From assembly GCA_002862745.1 (NCBI GenBank), contig PKDX01000053.1, positions 1 through 64,000 on the forward strand: a stretch of 64,000 nucleotides of DNA. Reading direction: 5' to 3'. Of the stretch, positions 1 to 9,515 are shown piece after piece (within the stretch, counting starts at the first letter, position 1; the number at the start of each line of letters is the position of its first letter). Below the pieces are notes generated by a model. The model was not told the origin of the DNA, ran no database searches, and saw only the letters and a list, made by a program, of their open reading frames with translations. Source of the DNA: Bacteroidota bacterium (lineage in GTDB: Bacteria > Bacteroidota > Bacteroidia > Chitinophagales > UBA8649). The position numbers were made by a program, and so were the translations under genes.

Positions 1-221
1 ATTCGATGCGAATCCTGACGAAGATCTTGAATGGATTGGCTTGCGCTAGGCTTGACACAATCTGCAGAAGATTGAAGCGAAGCGTCCCAGTGCCTTGTTA
101 AGATGATGGGGTATACACCGTGTTCGTTTAAATACTTAGCCCAATACCAAGGTCGTTGACCACCAATAGATAGGTTTGGAGGAAAATCATAAGCAAGAAT
201 TAAAATTCGACACTCTGCCAT
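1..221 (-). CDS. Glycosyltransferase N-terminus (GT4-like), partial, cut by window start
   Basis: Not in ORF track because truncated. Reverse complement from the ATG at 221-219 is open to position 1: MAECRILILAYDFPPNLSIGGQRPWYWAKYLNEHGVYPIILTRHWD..., a typical GT4 N-terminus (AYDFPP..GGQRP..). Confidence 0.75.
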   Translation of the reverse strand, partial: MAECRILILAYDFPPNLSIGGQRPWYWAKYLNEHGVYPIILTRHWDASLQSSADCVKPSASQSIQDLRQDSHR

Positions 222-261
222 GGGGTTCTAATAGGGAATTGTACCTAATTTAAAGGTAGTC

Positions 262-1449
262 ATGGATCCTATAAAGAATTCCCTAGCTTCTCAACGTAGT
301 CTCGTGTTTATTACAGCAGAGTATCCATTTGGCAAGCAAGAGACCTTTATAGAAAATGAGATTTCCTTACTATCAGAAGCATTTGACCGAATCATTGTGT
401 TACCCAAAAGCACTCCGGGCAGTCCCAGAACAATGCCATCAAACTGTATCATTGGGACACTCTATGGCTCCAAATATCGTTCAATAGGCTGGCGCACTTT
501 GTACCAAGAGTGCTTCAGCGTTATGGGTCATTGGGGCAAATTCAAAATTGCCTATCGTTCATGGCAAAGTATAAACAAACGACTTACGCAGATTTCAACC
601 TCAACAAAAGGTGTTCTTGGTGAATTGGTGTATTACAGTTATTGGTTAGATGAAGGAGCGATGGCGGCAGCGTTTCTTGCCCAAAGAGACGGGTCCTTTG
701 CGATAAGTAGAGCCCACGGATGGGACGTTTATCCAGTACGCCATCCTCACAAATATTTACCATATAGGTCGTATCTAGCTAACTCGGATTTGGTGGTTTG
801 TCCAATTTCAAAGCACGGAGCAGAGGCATTGCGAGAACAGGGTTTTACCAATCTAGACCTTTTTTACCTTGGTGCTCCACAGCCAAAAAAAGTAGAAGTA
901 AAAAACCGTCAAGGCACTAAAACGCTAGTGTCTATATCATCATGTATTGAGTTAAAGCGCGTTCAGCGGATCGCAGCAATCTTTGCTGCGCTTTATCAGC
1001 GGGACTCCACATGGAGGTGGAACCACTTTGGAGACGGTCCATTGGAGGCAGAAGTAAAAGAGTGGTTGGATAAGTCAGGGGCGGAAGGATATATTTTTCA
1101 TGGTCGCCAATCCAACGAAACAATTCACCAGTGGCTCAGTGAAAATGCCAATAACACCATCTTCATAAACCAAAGCACCACAGAGGGTCTGCCGGTTTCT
1201 ATGATGGAGGCCATGAGTGTTGGCATTCCTTGTGTGGGTACCAATGTAGGCGGAGTTTCTGAGATTATTGAAGATGGCAATAATGGGCTCTTACATGACG
1301 ATGGATTAAGTGTTGAGACTGTGGCTCATTTGATTGAGGCACTAGATGAAGACCGTCTCCACTCTATGGCAGAAAATGCGAAGAACACTTGGCAGAATAA
1401 GTTTAACGCGGAAAAGAACCACACAGCGTTCTTAAAGCGGTTAACCTAG
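262..1449 (+). CDS. Glycosyltransferase family 4 (group 1)
   Basis: C-terminal GT4 signatures HFGDGPLEAEVKEW, TTEGLPVSMMEAMSVGIPCVGTNVGGVSEIIEDGNNGLL. Confidence 0.9.
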   Translation: MDPIKNSLASQRSLVFITAEYPFGKQETFIENEISLLSEAFDRIIVLPKSTPGSPRTMPSNCIIGTLYGSKYRSIGWRTLYQECFSVMGHWGKFKIAYRSWQSINKRLTQISTSTKGVLGELVYYSYWLDEGAMAAAFLAQRDGSFAISRAHGWDVYPVRHPHKYLPYRSYLANSDLVVCPISKHGAEALREQGFTNLDLFYLGAPQPKKVEVKNRQGTKTLVSISSCIELKRVQRIAAIFAALYQRDSTWRWNHFGDGPLEAEVKEWLDKSGAEGYIFHGRQSNETIHQWLSENANNTIFINQSTTEGLPVSMMEAMSVGIPCVGTNVGGVSEIIEDGNNGLLHDDGLSVETVAHLIEALDEDRLHSMAENAKNTWQNKFNAEKNHTAFLKRLT

Positions 1450-2633
1450 CGCAGCGCGTCTTCGTAAAGCGTAACCAGCTTTTTGCAATAGGGCTTAATG
1501 TCATATTGGGCGGCAGTTTCTATGGCTCCTTTTTGCAGAGACTTTAACAGTTTTTTATTCTCCCAGACAGCAATAATTTTCGCCGCAAACTCTTCGGGCT
1601 TTGTATCCTGTGGCAAGAGATACCCATTAACCCCGTCTTTTACAATGTCCCTATTGCCTCTAGCATCTAGTGCAATTACAGGCAATCCCGCTGCCATTGC
1701 TTCTACCAAAACCAATCCAAAGGGCTCGTATGTTGCAGAGTGGACGTAAAGAGTATTTTTCCAAAGATATGGAGCCACTTGGTTTACATTTCCTTCTGAG
1801 GCAACACTAGACGATAGCCCCAAGCGTTCTGCTTCCTCTATGAATGGTGCCCTGAGTGGACCATCCCCTAAGCAAGTAAGCTTGGAATGGAATTGCTTTT
1901 GCTTTTTAAGGTGGCCAAGAACACGCAAAAGGTATGCTTGGTTTTTCTTAGCCTTGAAGCTCCCAACATTTATAAGGCTTAAGAAGTCTGGCTCCTTTTG
2001 CTTTGGGTTCTTGGTAAAATTATGGGAGTTTATAGCATTAGAAAGAAGGGTAATTTCTCCCCGAACACTTTTTGAATCCTCTACATATTTTTTTTCGCTT
2101 TTTGATATTGCGATAAAATGTTGTGGTTGCTTTTGTTTGTAAAGCTTTCGCAAAAGCAAGTGTTCATACCATGAAACAATCCATGATTTTTTCCAAGGCG
2201 CGAATGTTGAAGGGGGACGAAGTCGCGGCATAGAGTCGTGGCAATGGGTAAACCATGCTGTTTTATGATCTTCGGATAGAGGAATTAAACGACTAAGGAA
2301 CTCAGACTCTTGAAGGTGTGAGTGAATAATATCTGGATTAAAGGACTTAATCGCGCTGTAAAGTTTACTGGGGTAATGTTTTGAACCACGTAAAAAGTGC
2401 AATTCAAAATCCTCCTGTAAAAATTCAACCATGAATGTTGCGTTTTTGGGTAGAATATACCCGCCATTTTTGTGCAACACAAGAAGTTTAACAGCATGAC
2501 CCATCTTCCCCAACCTCTGGGATATGTCAAGAGCTAATCGCTCAGCACCACCAATATTTAGGGTGGGTATTATGTGTACTATGCGCATCGCAACCATTGA
2601 ATTTAGACGAGTAATTACATACCGTATCCTCAA
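1446..2633 (-). CDS. Glycosyltransferase family 4 (group 1)
   Basis: MRIVHIIPTLNIGGAERLALDI ... LGDGPLRAPFIEEA ... YEPFGLVLVEAMAAGLPVIALDARGNRDIVKDGVNGYL. Start may be internal (MRIVHI). Confidence 0.92.
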   Translation of the reverse strand: MRIRYVITRLNSMVAMRIVHIIPTLNIGGAERLALDISQRLGKMGHAVKLLVLHKNGGYILPKNATFMVEFLQEDFELHFLRGSKHYPSKLYSAIKSFNPDIIHSHLQESEFLSRLIPLSEDHKTAWFTHCHDSMPRLRPPSTFAPWKKSWIVSWYEHLLLRKLYKQKQPQHFIAISKSEKKYVEDSKSVRGEITLLSNAINSHNFTKNPKQKEPDFLSLINVGSFKAKKNQAYLLRVLGHLKKQKQFHSKLTCLGDGPLRAPFIEEAERLGLSSSVASEGNVNQVAPYLWKNTLYVHSATYEPFGLVLVEAMAAGLPVIALDARGNRDIVKDGVNGYLLPQDTKPEEFAAKIIAVWENKKLLKSLQKGAIETAAQYDIKPYCKKLVTLYEDALR

Positions 2634-2700
2634 AAGTAATAGTAATTCAATGAGACCTCAACACTGACTGAGTTTTGTTCTTTTTGTATTTTTCATTTTA

Positions 2701-3690
2701 ATGAAAAGTGATTTAAACCGAAGCCATGGTAGGGTTGCCCTTTTAATTCCATATTACGGCAAGTGGCCGGTCTTTTTCCCTCACTTCTTAAAAAGCTTAG
2801 AGGGTCAAGAGTTACTTGAGGTTTTTATTTTTTCTGACATTAAAGGCCACCCACCCCTTCCCGCCAATGTCTCGCTTATAGACCTACCTTTTGAAACATT
2901 AAAAAGCAAAATGGAGGTGCTTTTCAACAAGAAGATAGGAAACTGGTCTCCATATAAACTCTGTGACTTTAAACCATTTTTTGGACTTTTATTTTCTGAT
3001 TATATAGAGGGTTATAAATATTGGGCATACGGGGATTTAGATATTATATATGGCAATCTTCATAAGTTCCTTTCCCCAGCACTAAACAGTGAGTATGATA
3101 TTATCACATTCAGGCGCTGTTATATTTCTGGGGCGCTAACGGTTTTAAGAAACAGCGAGCAGATAAAGCAAATGGGATTTTTGAGTGATTCGATTGACGA
3201 ACTTTTCGTTGATCGATACGTGGGTTTTGATGAGGCTGGAGGGAAAATGGGGGAATGTCGTAAGTGGACAAAGGCATATAACCTTTTTGATATAGACAGT
3301 TTGACCTGTTGGACCTCTATTGTACAAAAGGAAGCTGATGCTGGAAATATATCACTCTATGCAGAAGATTATTATTTAAAAGAGTCACTTCCTTACGGCA
3401 GCATGTTGTCGATTAAACCAAGAAGTGTTCAGATGTTAGGGGGGTATGATGATTTTATAGCCTTTCACTTAGTATATCATAAAAAGCAGCCCGAATTTAC
3501 CATTCCACTGTGGAAGGAAATCCCAAATGATTACATCATTTGTTCGGAGGGTTTTTTTCACAAGCCCAACCTTGTGGGGCGCTTAATGATGAATCCTATA
3601 AGGCGTTACAGGCAAATACTCGGCTTTTTGAAACGCACCCAAAAGAAACTAGTTGACTCCTTTACATATCGATTGGGCCTAAAAACCTAG
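2701..3690 (+). CDS. DUF6625-like putative glycosyltransferase
   Basis: VALLIPYYGKWPVFFPHFLKSL ... WAYGDLDIIYGNL (DxD-like) ... ITFRRCYISGALTVLRN; resembles DUF6625 proteins of polysaccharide loci. Confidence 0.65.
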   Translation: MKSDLNRSHGRVALLIPYYGKWPVFFPHFLKSLEGQELLEVFIFSDIKGHPPLPANVSLIDLPFETLKSKMEVLFNKKIGNWSPYKLCDFKPFFGLLFSDYIEGYKYWAYGDLDIIYGNLHKFLSPALNSEYDIITFRRCYISGALTVLRNSEQIKQMGFLSDSIDELFVDRYVGFDEAGGKMGECRKWTKAYNLFDIDSLTCWTSIVQKEADAGNISLYAEDYYLKESLPYGSMLSIKPRSVQMLGGYDDFIAFHLVYHKKQPEFTIPLWKEIPNDYIICSEGFFHKPNLVGRLMMNPIRRYRQILGFLKRTQKKLVDSFTYRLGLKT

Positions 3691-4341
3691 AACAGCCAAG
3701 GTGTCCCATCGGTCTCGATATATTTTATATCCTTTCTCTTGTAAAAATTGGTTAACCAAAAGATGATCATTATATGTCATGTATCGATGTTCATATAAGA
3801 TATATGATGGCTTTATTTTTTGGTAGTTTATAGAGTATAGTAAATCGGACTCAGCTCCCTCAATATCGATTTGTAGAACAATTTTTCCCTTGTCAATTAG
3901 ATTGTATTTATCACAAAGTTCATCAAAGGTCAAAGCAGAAACAACCTCCTTTTTTACCCATTTATCGTAACCTCTTGGCTCAGTGGTGGCCATAACAGAC
4001 AAATTTGGGTCATCGTGCTTATAAAGAATTACTTGACTCGCTGAGCTATTTACAATCGCAGAATTTTCAAAAAAAAGATTGTGTTCTCCACAAAGGTTTT
4101 CTTTCAATTTTCGAAAGATTTCTTTTTGGGGTTCCACAAAAAGCCCTCCCCATCCCTTTTTTACTCTTACTTGATAAAGGGGGTCATTTGTGATTCCGTC
4201 GTTGGCTCCAATCACAACAACAAACACGTCGAGTTCAAGTGAAGAGAATGTCTTATGAATTAGGTTTTCGAATGGCCCCTGAGACAAGTATGTGTAGGCT
4301 CTCTCTCTTATTTTCCAATAAATATTTGACATTGGCGACAA
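3679..4341 (-). CDS. FkbM-family methyltransferase
   Basis: VVVIGANDGITNDPLYQVRVKKGWGGLFVEPQ ... LTFDELCDKYNLIDKGKIVLQIDIEGAESDLL. Confidence 0.88.
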   Translation of the reverse strand: MSPMSNIYWKIRERAYTYLSQGPFENLIHKTFSSLELDVFVVVIGANDGITNDPLYQVRVKKGWGGLFVEPQKEIFRKLKENLCGEHNLFFENSAIVNSSASQVILYKHDDPNLSVMATTEPRGYDKWVKKEVVSALTFDELCDKYNLIDKGKIVLQIDIEGAESDLLYSINYQKIKPSYILYEHRYMTYNDHLLVNQFLQEKGYKIYRDRWDTLAVLGF

Positions 4342-4367
4342 GGTAAGAAACGTTCTAATGACAAGAC

Positions 4368-5372
4368 CTATAAATGAGGATTTTTATTAATGAATTTGTT
4401 TTTCCATTGATCCAAATCAAAAGATTCTAAAACCCCCTGAATTCTTGATATTTGATTACTTCTCAAATGGTTTTTGTATGATAATGCTGGATTCTTTCCT
4501 TTAAGAACATTGCTACCCCTCAAGGTGGTCATTGATGGTTTAGAAATGCTTTGGGGCAGGTCGTTATCATACTGAAGTTTAAAAAAGTTATATGCAGATA
4601 GAAAATTTTTCTCGCCGTCCTTAACGAGGGATTCATAGTCTGATATATATAGGTTTGGGGTTTTATCAAGGGATAACAGTGGAATTAGATCCAAGCACCA
4701 CTTTGCAGTAAGAAACTCTTCAGGATAGACCAACTTATCTGTTATGCTGTGGTACCGCTCATAGAAAGGGGGGTTATAACTGTTGTGGTTTTTTCTGTAG
4801 GATTTTTGACTAAAAACAAATGACCAAGCAGGGTGTCTTAATTGCGAAGAAACTACGGAGAAAGGGTCCCTTATAATGTGCCAAACCCTTAGTGGAAATC
4901 GATGTAAAAACCAGGGAAGAAGTGGGCCAAGGCGACAAAACTTGTAGACAACATGTGTGGAGGATCTAATATGCGTTAATGAATGATCTCTAACCTGATG
5001 AAATCGATTCTCCTTGTGTAATATTCCCTTGTGTATTACACGGTCTAGATACGCTTGTAGGTTGGGAATCTCCATTTCTTTTGGTGCAAATAAATCATGA
5101 TGCCCATTTTTTTGTTCTGCAAACCTTTCCAACCAAACCGGGTGCAATGGCTCCCATACCCCTATTCCCGTTTTCCCCAAAAGAATCTCATAAGCCCAGG
5201 TTGAACCACCGCGAGGGGTGCTTGATAAAATAATTTTTTTATCATTGCTCAGGGATTGAATTTTACGCTTATAACCCCAGTCGTTTAGGTTATTTTGAAT
5301 ATTCTTTATGGGGTTCATTCCAGGCTTTTGGGTAAATTGGGCAATATCGCGAAGGTCAAAATAAGGCGGCAA
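4368..5372 (-). CDS. Sulfotransferase-family protein
   Basis: KKIILSSTPRGGSTWAYEILLG (5'-phosphosulfate-binding loop) and LRVWHIIRDPFSVVSSQLRHP (3'-PB-like). Start may be internal (Met at 5318). Confidence 0.75.
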   Translation of the reverse strand: MPPYFDLRDIAQFTQKPGMNPIKNIQNNLNDWGYKRKIQSLSNDKKIILSSTPRGGSTWAYEILLGKTGIGVWEPLHPVWLERFAEQKNGHHDLFAPKEMEIPNLQAYLDRVIHKGILHKENRFHQVRDHSLTHIRSSTHVVYKFCRLGPLLPWFLHRFPLRVWHIIRDPFSVVSSQLRHPAWSFVFSQKSYRKNHNSYNPPFYERYHSITDKLVYPEEFLTAKWCLDLIPLLSLDKTPNLYISDYESLVKDGEKNFLSAYNFFKLQYDNDLPQSISKPSMTTLRGSNVLKGKNPALSYKNHLRSNQISRIQGVLESFDLDQWKNKFINKNPHL

Positions 5373-6252
5373 TTGATTTAAGTTGGTATCCTAAAAATAG
5401 CCTCAAAAGAAGGTTTACTTTAAACTTCACTTGATCAACAGGGGAAACCCATAAACTTTTAATAGCATATAATATACCCCCCCCTCGACTTTTATTGACA
5501 ATGTGCCAGCGTGAAATAACCAACAGGGCCCTTCCTTTTGCGATTGAGACAGATTTTCGCGCAAGTGTTTTTCCTTCCTCAGATTGTATGGCAGCACATA
5601 AAGACAAGTAGTTCTCCTTTATTGCGGGTAAGCTAGCAATAGACCGATCGCCATAATCATTTTGAATTACAATAGCTTTTGGGCAAAACAAGACCGGAAA
5701 ATAGGTTGCTAGTCGGACCCACAAATGCCGATCTTCTCCTATAGAGAAGTCCTTGGGGAACAAACCTTTTTGGAAACACTCACGATGGATAACAGCCCTC
5801 GGCGTTGCCATAGAATGAATTAGCAAAAAGTCTGCACAGGCTAAATTCCCGGCTGGCGGGATAGGCTGAGGAATATCTATCCCCCCTTGCTTTATTGAGA
5901 GCCCAGTAAATATCAACGAAGGAGAGGTGGTGTTTTGGGTTAAGGTTTTTACCTCTTCTAGAAACGAGCGAGCATAAACGTCATCGGAATCTAAAAACCC
6001 GATGTATTTACCAATTGCCTTTGCTATCCCCCTGTTGCGCGCGGCACTTCTCTCAGCATTTTCTTGATATAGATAGGTTATTCGTTGGTCTTTAAATCGT
6101 TGGCAAACCTCTTTTGTGTTGTCTGTGGACCCATCATCGATGACAATCAACTCCCAATTTTTATAGGTTTGACTGAGGACACTTTCGATGGCTTCGCGCA
6201 CCCGGTTTGCTCGGTTATACGTGGGGATAATTATGGAAAACTCAGGTGTCAA
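5356..6252 (-). CDS. Glycosyltransferase family 2
   Basis: FSIIIPTYNRANRVREAIESVLSQTYKNWELIVIDDGSTDNTKEV ... ARNRGIAKAIGKYIGFLDSDD. Contains a G8 tract (5477-5484). Confidence 0.93.
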   Translation of the reverse strand: MTPEFSIIIPTYNRANRVREAIESVLSQTYKNWELIVIDDGSTDNTKEVCQRFKDQRITYLYQENAERSAARNRGIAKAIGKYIGFLDSDDVYARSFLEEVKTLTQNTTSPSLIFTGLSIKQGGIDIPQPIPPAGNLACADFLLIHSMATPRAVIHRECFQKGLFPKDFSIGEDRHLWVRLATYFPVLFCPKAIVIQNDYGDRSIASLPAIKENYLSLCAAIQSEEGKTLARKSVSIAKGRALLVISRWHIVNKSRGGGILYAIKSLWVSPVDQVKFKVNLLLRLFLGYQLKSIAALF

Positions 6253-7265
6253 AGTGGGCCGTTAATAGATAAAAAAAGCTCAGCCAATAAAATGCTGTAT
6301 TGTCTTGCACCCTGTAAGTTTAAGTGAGCTGCGTCTCCAGAGAATTCGGGATTATAAAAATCAGGGTAACGAGAAGGGTTGCTAGTTTCTACATACAAAT
6401 CTCCTTGGTGCAGCTTCTTAAAAAGAGATGGCAGGTTTGTGTTTTCAAAACGAAGAGTGGGTATAAAATACAAGGTAACCCCCTCTTTGGACAAATCCCC
6501 ATATAGAGCATTTAGCCGCGCTACATAGAAAGAGTCTGAAGTGCTTATTGTCTCCGTATCGGCTTCGTAGCAATTCAGAGCAAACACTCTTCGATTATCG
6601 AGGTTATCTGTAAAGTCGACACCTGCCGCTACGAGATTTGAATTGATTTGGTCGCTTTCAATGGCCTTCTTTCGATTTGCAAATCCACGCCTCTCAAAGA
6701 ATGCAATAGATTTATTTAACCTCACACTTGGAAACAAAAGTTGAATCCATTCTTCACGAAGCATACCAATACCCAAGAGGGATTCAACATAGGCCTTTGA
6801 TAGATCTTTTGTTGCAAACTCGTTGATGGGTTGAAAGTATGACTGTAAGAAAAGCAACCGATCCCTGTTAAGTTGATACTTCCCCCTGAGGTTTTTATAC
6901 AACTGCTCATCATAAAAGAGAGGGCGTACCTCAAGAAAAATGTAGTCTATATTCTTAAGAAAATCCTTTTGGGCCAGAAGGCCTTCTAGGAAAAACATAC
7001 TTTCTTCACCCCGTGTCGAAGAGTATCCCAAGTTGAAGCTTTTGGTCTTTCCGGTCACAGAGTCAAACAAAAGGGGGTCAATATGAAATTGAGTGCGGCT
7101 CGAACCAATAAACAAAGTATTTATATGCTCATGAGACTCCACATATGGCATCTTAACAGCATGTCCCTCGTTTCCCCAATAGGCGGGCAACAACAAGCGG
7201 GGAACATTAATTGTCCCAACAACCAATATCAAGAAAAAGAGTAATCGAAAAAGGAAGGAGACCAT
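6249..7265 (-). CDS. SGNH/AlgX-DltD-like acyltransferase partner protein
   Basis: N-terminal TM, NTLFIGSSRTQFHIDP (Ser block) and C-terminal FSGDAAHLNLQGARQYS (DxxH block); adjacent to MBOAT gene. Confidence 0.6.
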   Translation of the reverse strand: MVSFLFRLLFFLILVVGTINVPRLLLPAYWGNEGHAVKMPYVESHEHINTLFIGSSRTQFHIDPLLFDSVTGKTKSFNLGYSSTRGEESMFFLEGLLAQKDFLKNIDYIFLEVRPLFYDEQLYKNLRGKYQLNRDRLLFLQSYFQPINEFATKDLSKAYVESLLGIGMLREEWIQLLFPSVRLNKSIAFFERRGFANRKKAIESDQINSNLVAAGVDFTDNLDNRRVFALNCYEADTETISTSDSFYVARLNALYGDLSKEGVTLYFIPTLRFENTNLPSLFKKLHQGDLYVETSNPSRYPDFYNPEFSGDAAHLNLQGARQYSILLAELFLSINGPL

Positions 7266-7274
7266 AGAAACGAT

Positions 7275-8735
7275 TTAAAATTGGAAGTAAATAAATTGCG
7301 CCTCATCTCCAAAGTGATGGATTACAAGGAAGGATAAGAACAAATAGAGCGACCAACGAAAGAAAACAGAAATGTTTAGACCCTGCAAAGGGTGCTCATG
7401 GTTTCTACCCAAAAACTCTATAACAATCATTATGCTGATGTACAATCCAACCCAAGCCCAATCGAAAGAAGACCACAAAGGAAAGTCCACGTAATTGGTG
7501 CTTTTAAGGCCAAGAAAAACGCGGTATGCGTGGTGTATGGATTCAGCTCTAAAGAAAACCCAACCGACGGCCACAAGGATAAAGGTTGTGAGGACGGCAG
7601 GCAACTCTTTTGTCCAAAACACAGTAGTCCCAGAGCTGCCTAAGGAGTCAAGATGGGATCGGTTTTTTCCCATTAAAAAAAGAGGCACATATAGTAGGGC
7701 ATGGTATGCGCCCCAGAGTATAAAGGTCCAATTAGCCCCATGCCAAAAACCACTGACAAGAAATATGATTAAAATGTTTTTTAGCGGTTTTGTGCGACTT
7801 CCACCCAAAGGAATATAAAGATAGTCCCTAAACCAAGTGCTTAGCGATATGTGCCATCGCCTCCAAAACTCTCCGATATTTCTTGAGAAATAGGGTGTTG
7901 CAAAATTTTGCATTAATTGAATCCCCATCAACTTACTAATACCAATGGCAATATCAGAATAGCCAGAGAAGTCACCATAGATTTGAAGAGTAAAAAACAG
8001 TATCCCTAAAGCAACCTGTACTCCCCCACCTTCATAGCCTGGCGCAAACACTTCGTTGGCGAACAGCGCACAAGTATCAGCGACAACGACTTTCTTAAAG
8101 AAGCCCCACAAAATTTGTCGACAGCCATCAATAGCTAATGTATACGAAAAGGATCTGGCGGAGTGAAGCTGAGGAAGAAACCTACTTGCCCTCTCAATCG
8201 GCCCTGCCACAAGTTGGGGGAAATACGCCACGTACACCAAAAAGGTGAGCAACTTTTTTTCTGCAGGTATTTTATTTCTGTAGACATCAATGGAGTAACT
8301 CAAGGTCTGAAACGTATAAAAACTAATTCCAACAGGAAGCGCCAAGCCAAGGACCACTGGGTTAATAGACATCCCCACGGAGTGTAAAAGGTCTGCAAAG
8401 GATTCTGAAAAGAAATCGAAGTATTTAAACAAGCCCAACATCCCAAGGTTAAAGGAAAGACTCAACCCAAGAAGGGCCTTTCTTTTCCAATCGGAACGGG
8501 TTTTGCTCATTCTCTTGCCAACATAATAGTCTAAGACAGAGCTTGCTAAGATTAGGCCAAGAAACTTAACGTTCCAAGCAGCATAAAAGGTGTAGCTAGC
8601 TAAAAGGAGCAATAGGTTTTGAAAACTGACCACGTAAGACAACTTGCCCAACTTTTGCATAATAGGTCTGATGCTCCAATACCCACCAAAAACGGCAATA
8701 AAGAAAACAAGAAACTTTAAGGAGTTAAACAACAT
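7275..8735 (-). CDS. MBOAT-family membrane O-acyltransferase (AlgI/DltB-like)
   Basis: FFPQLVAGPIERASRFLPQL, YSDIAIGISKLMGI, NIGEFWRRWHISLSTWFRDYLYIPLGGSR, FLVSGFWHGANWTFILWGAYH. Confidence 0.95.
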   Translation of the reverse strand: MLFNSLKFLVFFIAVFGGYWSIRPIMQKLGKLSYVVSFQNLLLLLASYTFYAAWNVKFLGLILASSVLDYYVGKRMSKTRSDWKRKALLGLSLSFNLGMLGLFKYFDFFSESFADLLHSVGMSINPVVLGLALPVGISFYTFQTLSYSIDVYRNKIPAEKKLLTFLVYVAYFPQLVAGPIERASRFLPQLHSARSFSYTLAIDGCRQILWGFFKKVVVADTCALFANEVFAPGYEGGGVQVALGILFFTLQIYGDFSGYSDIAIGISKLMGIQLMQNFATPYFSRNIGEFWRRWHISLSTWFRDYLYIPLGGSRTKPLKNILIIFLVSGFWHGANWTFILWGAYHALLYVPLFLMGKNRSHLDSLGSSGTTVFWTKELPAVLTTFILVAVGWVFFRAESIHHAYRVFLGLKSTNYVDFPLWSSFDWAWVGLYISIMIVIEFLGRNHEHPLQGLNISVFFRWSLYLFLSFLVIHHFGDEAQFIYFQF

Positions 8736-8744
8736 ATTTCGAGA

Positions 8745-9515
8745 TCAAGTCGTGTGGCGAAGGTGCCCATTGTAATCATTACAAATAGCCTTCTCTATTT
8801 GTGTTAGGTTATCAATGTTTTTGTAAATGCTGTCGGTGTTTATTTTTCTTAGCCCCTTTTTAGGTAGGTTGCCAAGGGGGGCAAGACCAAGGAATCCGAA
8901 CACTTCATTGACCCGACCCAAAGTGTTGATGTCTTGGTAGCTTATGTGATGGGTGGCGCACCCTGATGCCTCAATTTCACTCAACCCTTCCATAAAGTTG
9001 TATCGTGTATTGGCAATCCACCGTGCACACCATTCTGGGTTCACCGTAAAGCGGGAATGCTCTCCAATATCAATACTGCTTCTTCTCCTATAAAACCTTG
9101 AGAGATACATCGAAACGGCACATTGACTGAGATTTTTTCGGTTAAGGACAACCACCTTAAAGTTGTTCTGCTTTAGAAATTCAGCGAGCAAAACCATGGG
9201 TATATGTTGATGAAAGAGCTTAAAACCAACGGCCCTTTTTCCTTGAGACTTTCGGCAAGCCTCTACAAAGCGCTTGTGATACCTTATGTATCGTTGGCCT
9301 GTACCCCAAAGCCGACCCTCAATTTTGGCTTGTAACGAAAACAGCGAAGGGAGATTCTTTGCCCTAAGGGCGTCAATGGTTGGTTGGTGCCCTCGCTGAT
9401 TATAAAGTTCATCAAAGCAAAACACCTCGTTGTGAGACGACAGCACATCATTACAAAAAAAGGTCGTTCCCGAACGCTGATGTGAATACACAATAAAATT
9501 AACGGGTGAGTCCAT
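8745..9515 (-). CDS. Sulfotransferase (Stf0/LPS-type)
   Basis: VNFIVYSHQRSGTTFFCNDVLSSHNEVFCFDELYN (PAPS 5'-PSB) ... FKVVVLNRKNLSQCAVSMYLSRF. Confidence 0.8.
   Translation of the reverse strand: MDSPVNFIVYSHQRSGTTFFCNDVLSSHNEVFCFDELYNQRGHQPTIDALRAKNLPSLFSLQAKIEGRLWGTGQRYIRYHKRFVEACRKSQGKRAVGFKLFHQHIPMVLLAEFLKQNNFKVVVLNRKNLSQCAVSMYLSRFYRRRSSIDIGEHSRFTVNPEWCARWIANTRYNFMEGLSEIEASGCATHHISYQDINTLGRVNEVFGFLGLAPLGNLPKKGLRKINTDSIYKNIDNLTQIEKAICNDYNGHLRHTT

Noticed and set aside
932-1123. Antisense ORF in the track (63 aa); similarly many 60-140-aa ORFs opposite or out of frame with long genes, e.g. 32286-32733, 14938-15234, 47222-47558
   Set aside because: Each is fully embedded in a confidently identified gene and shows no recognisable family; treated as shadow ORFs.
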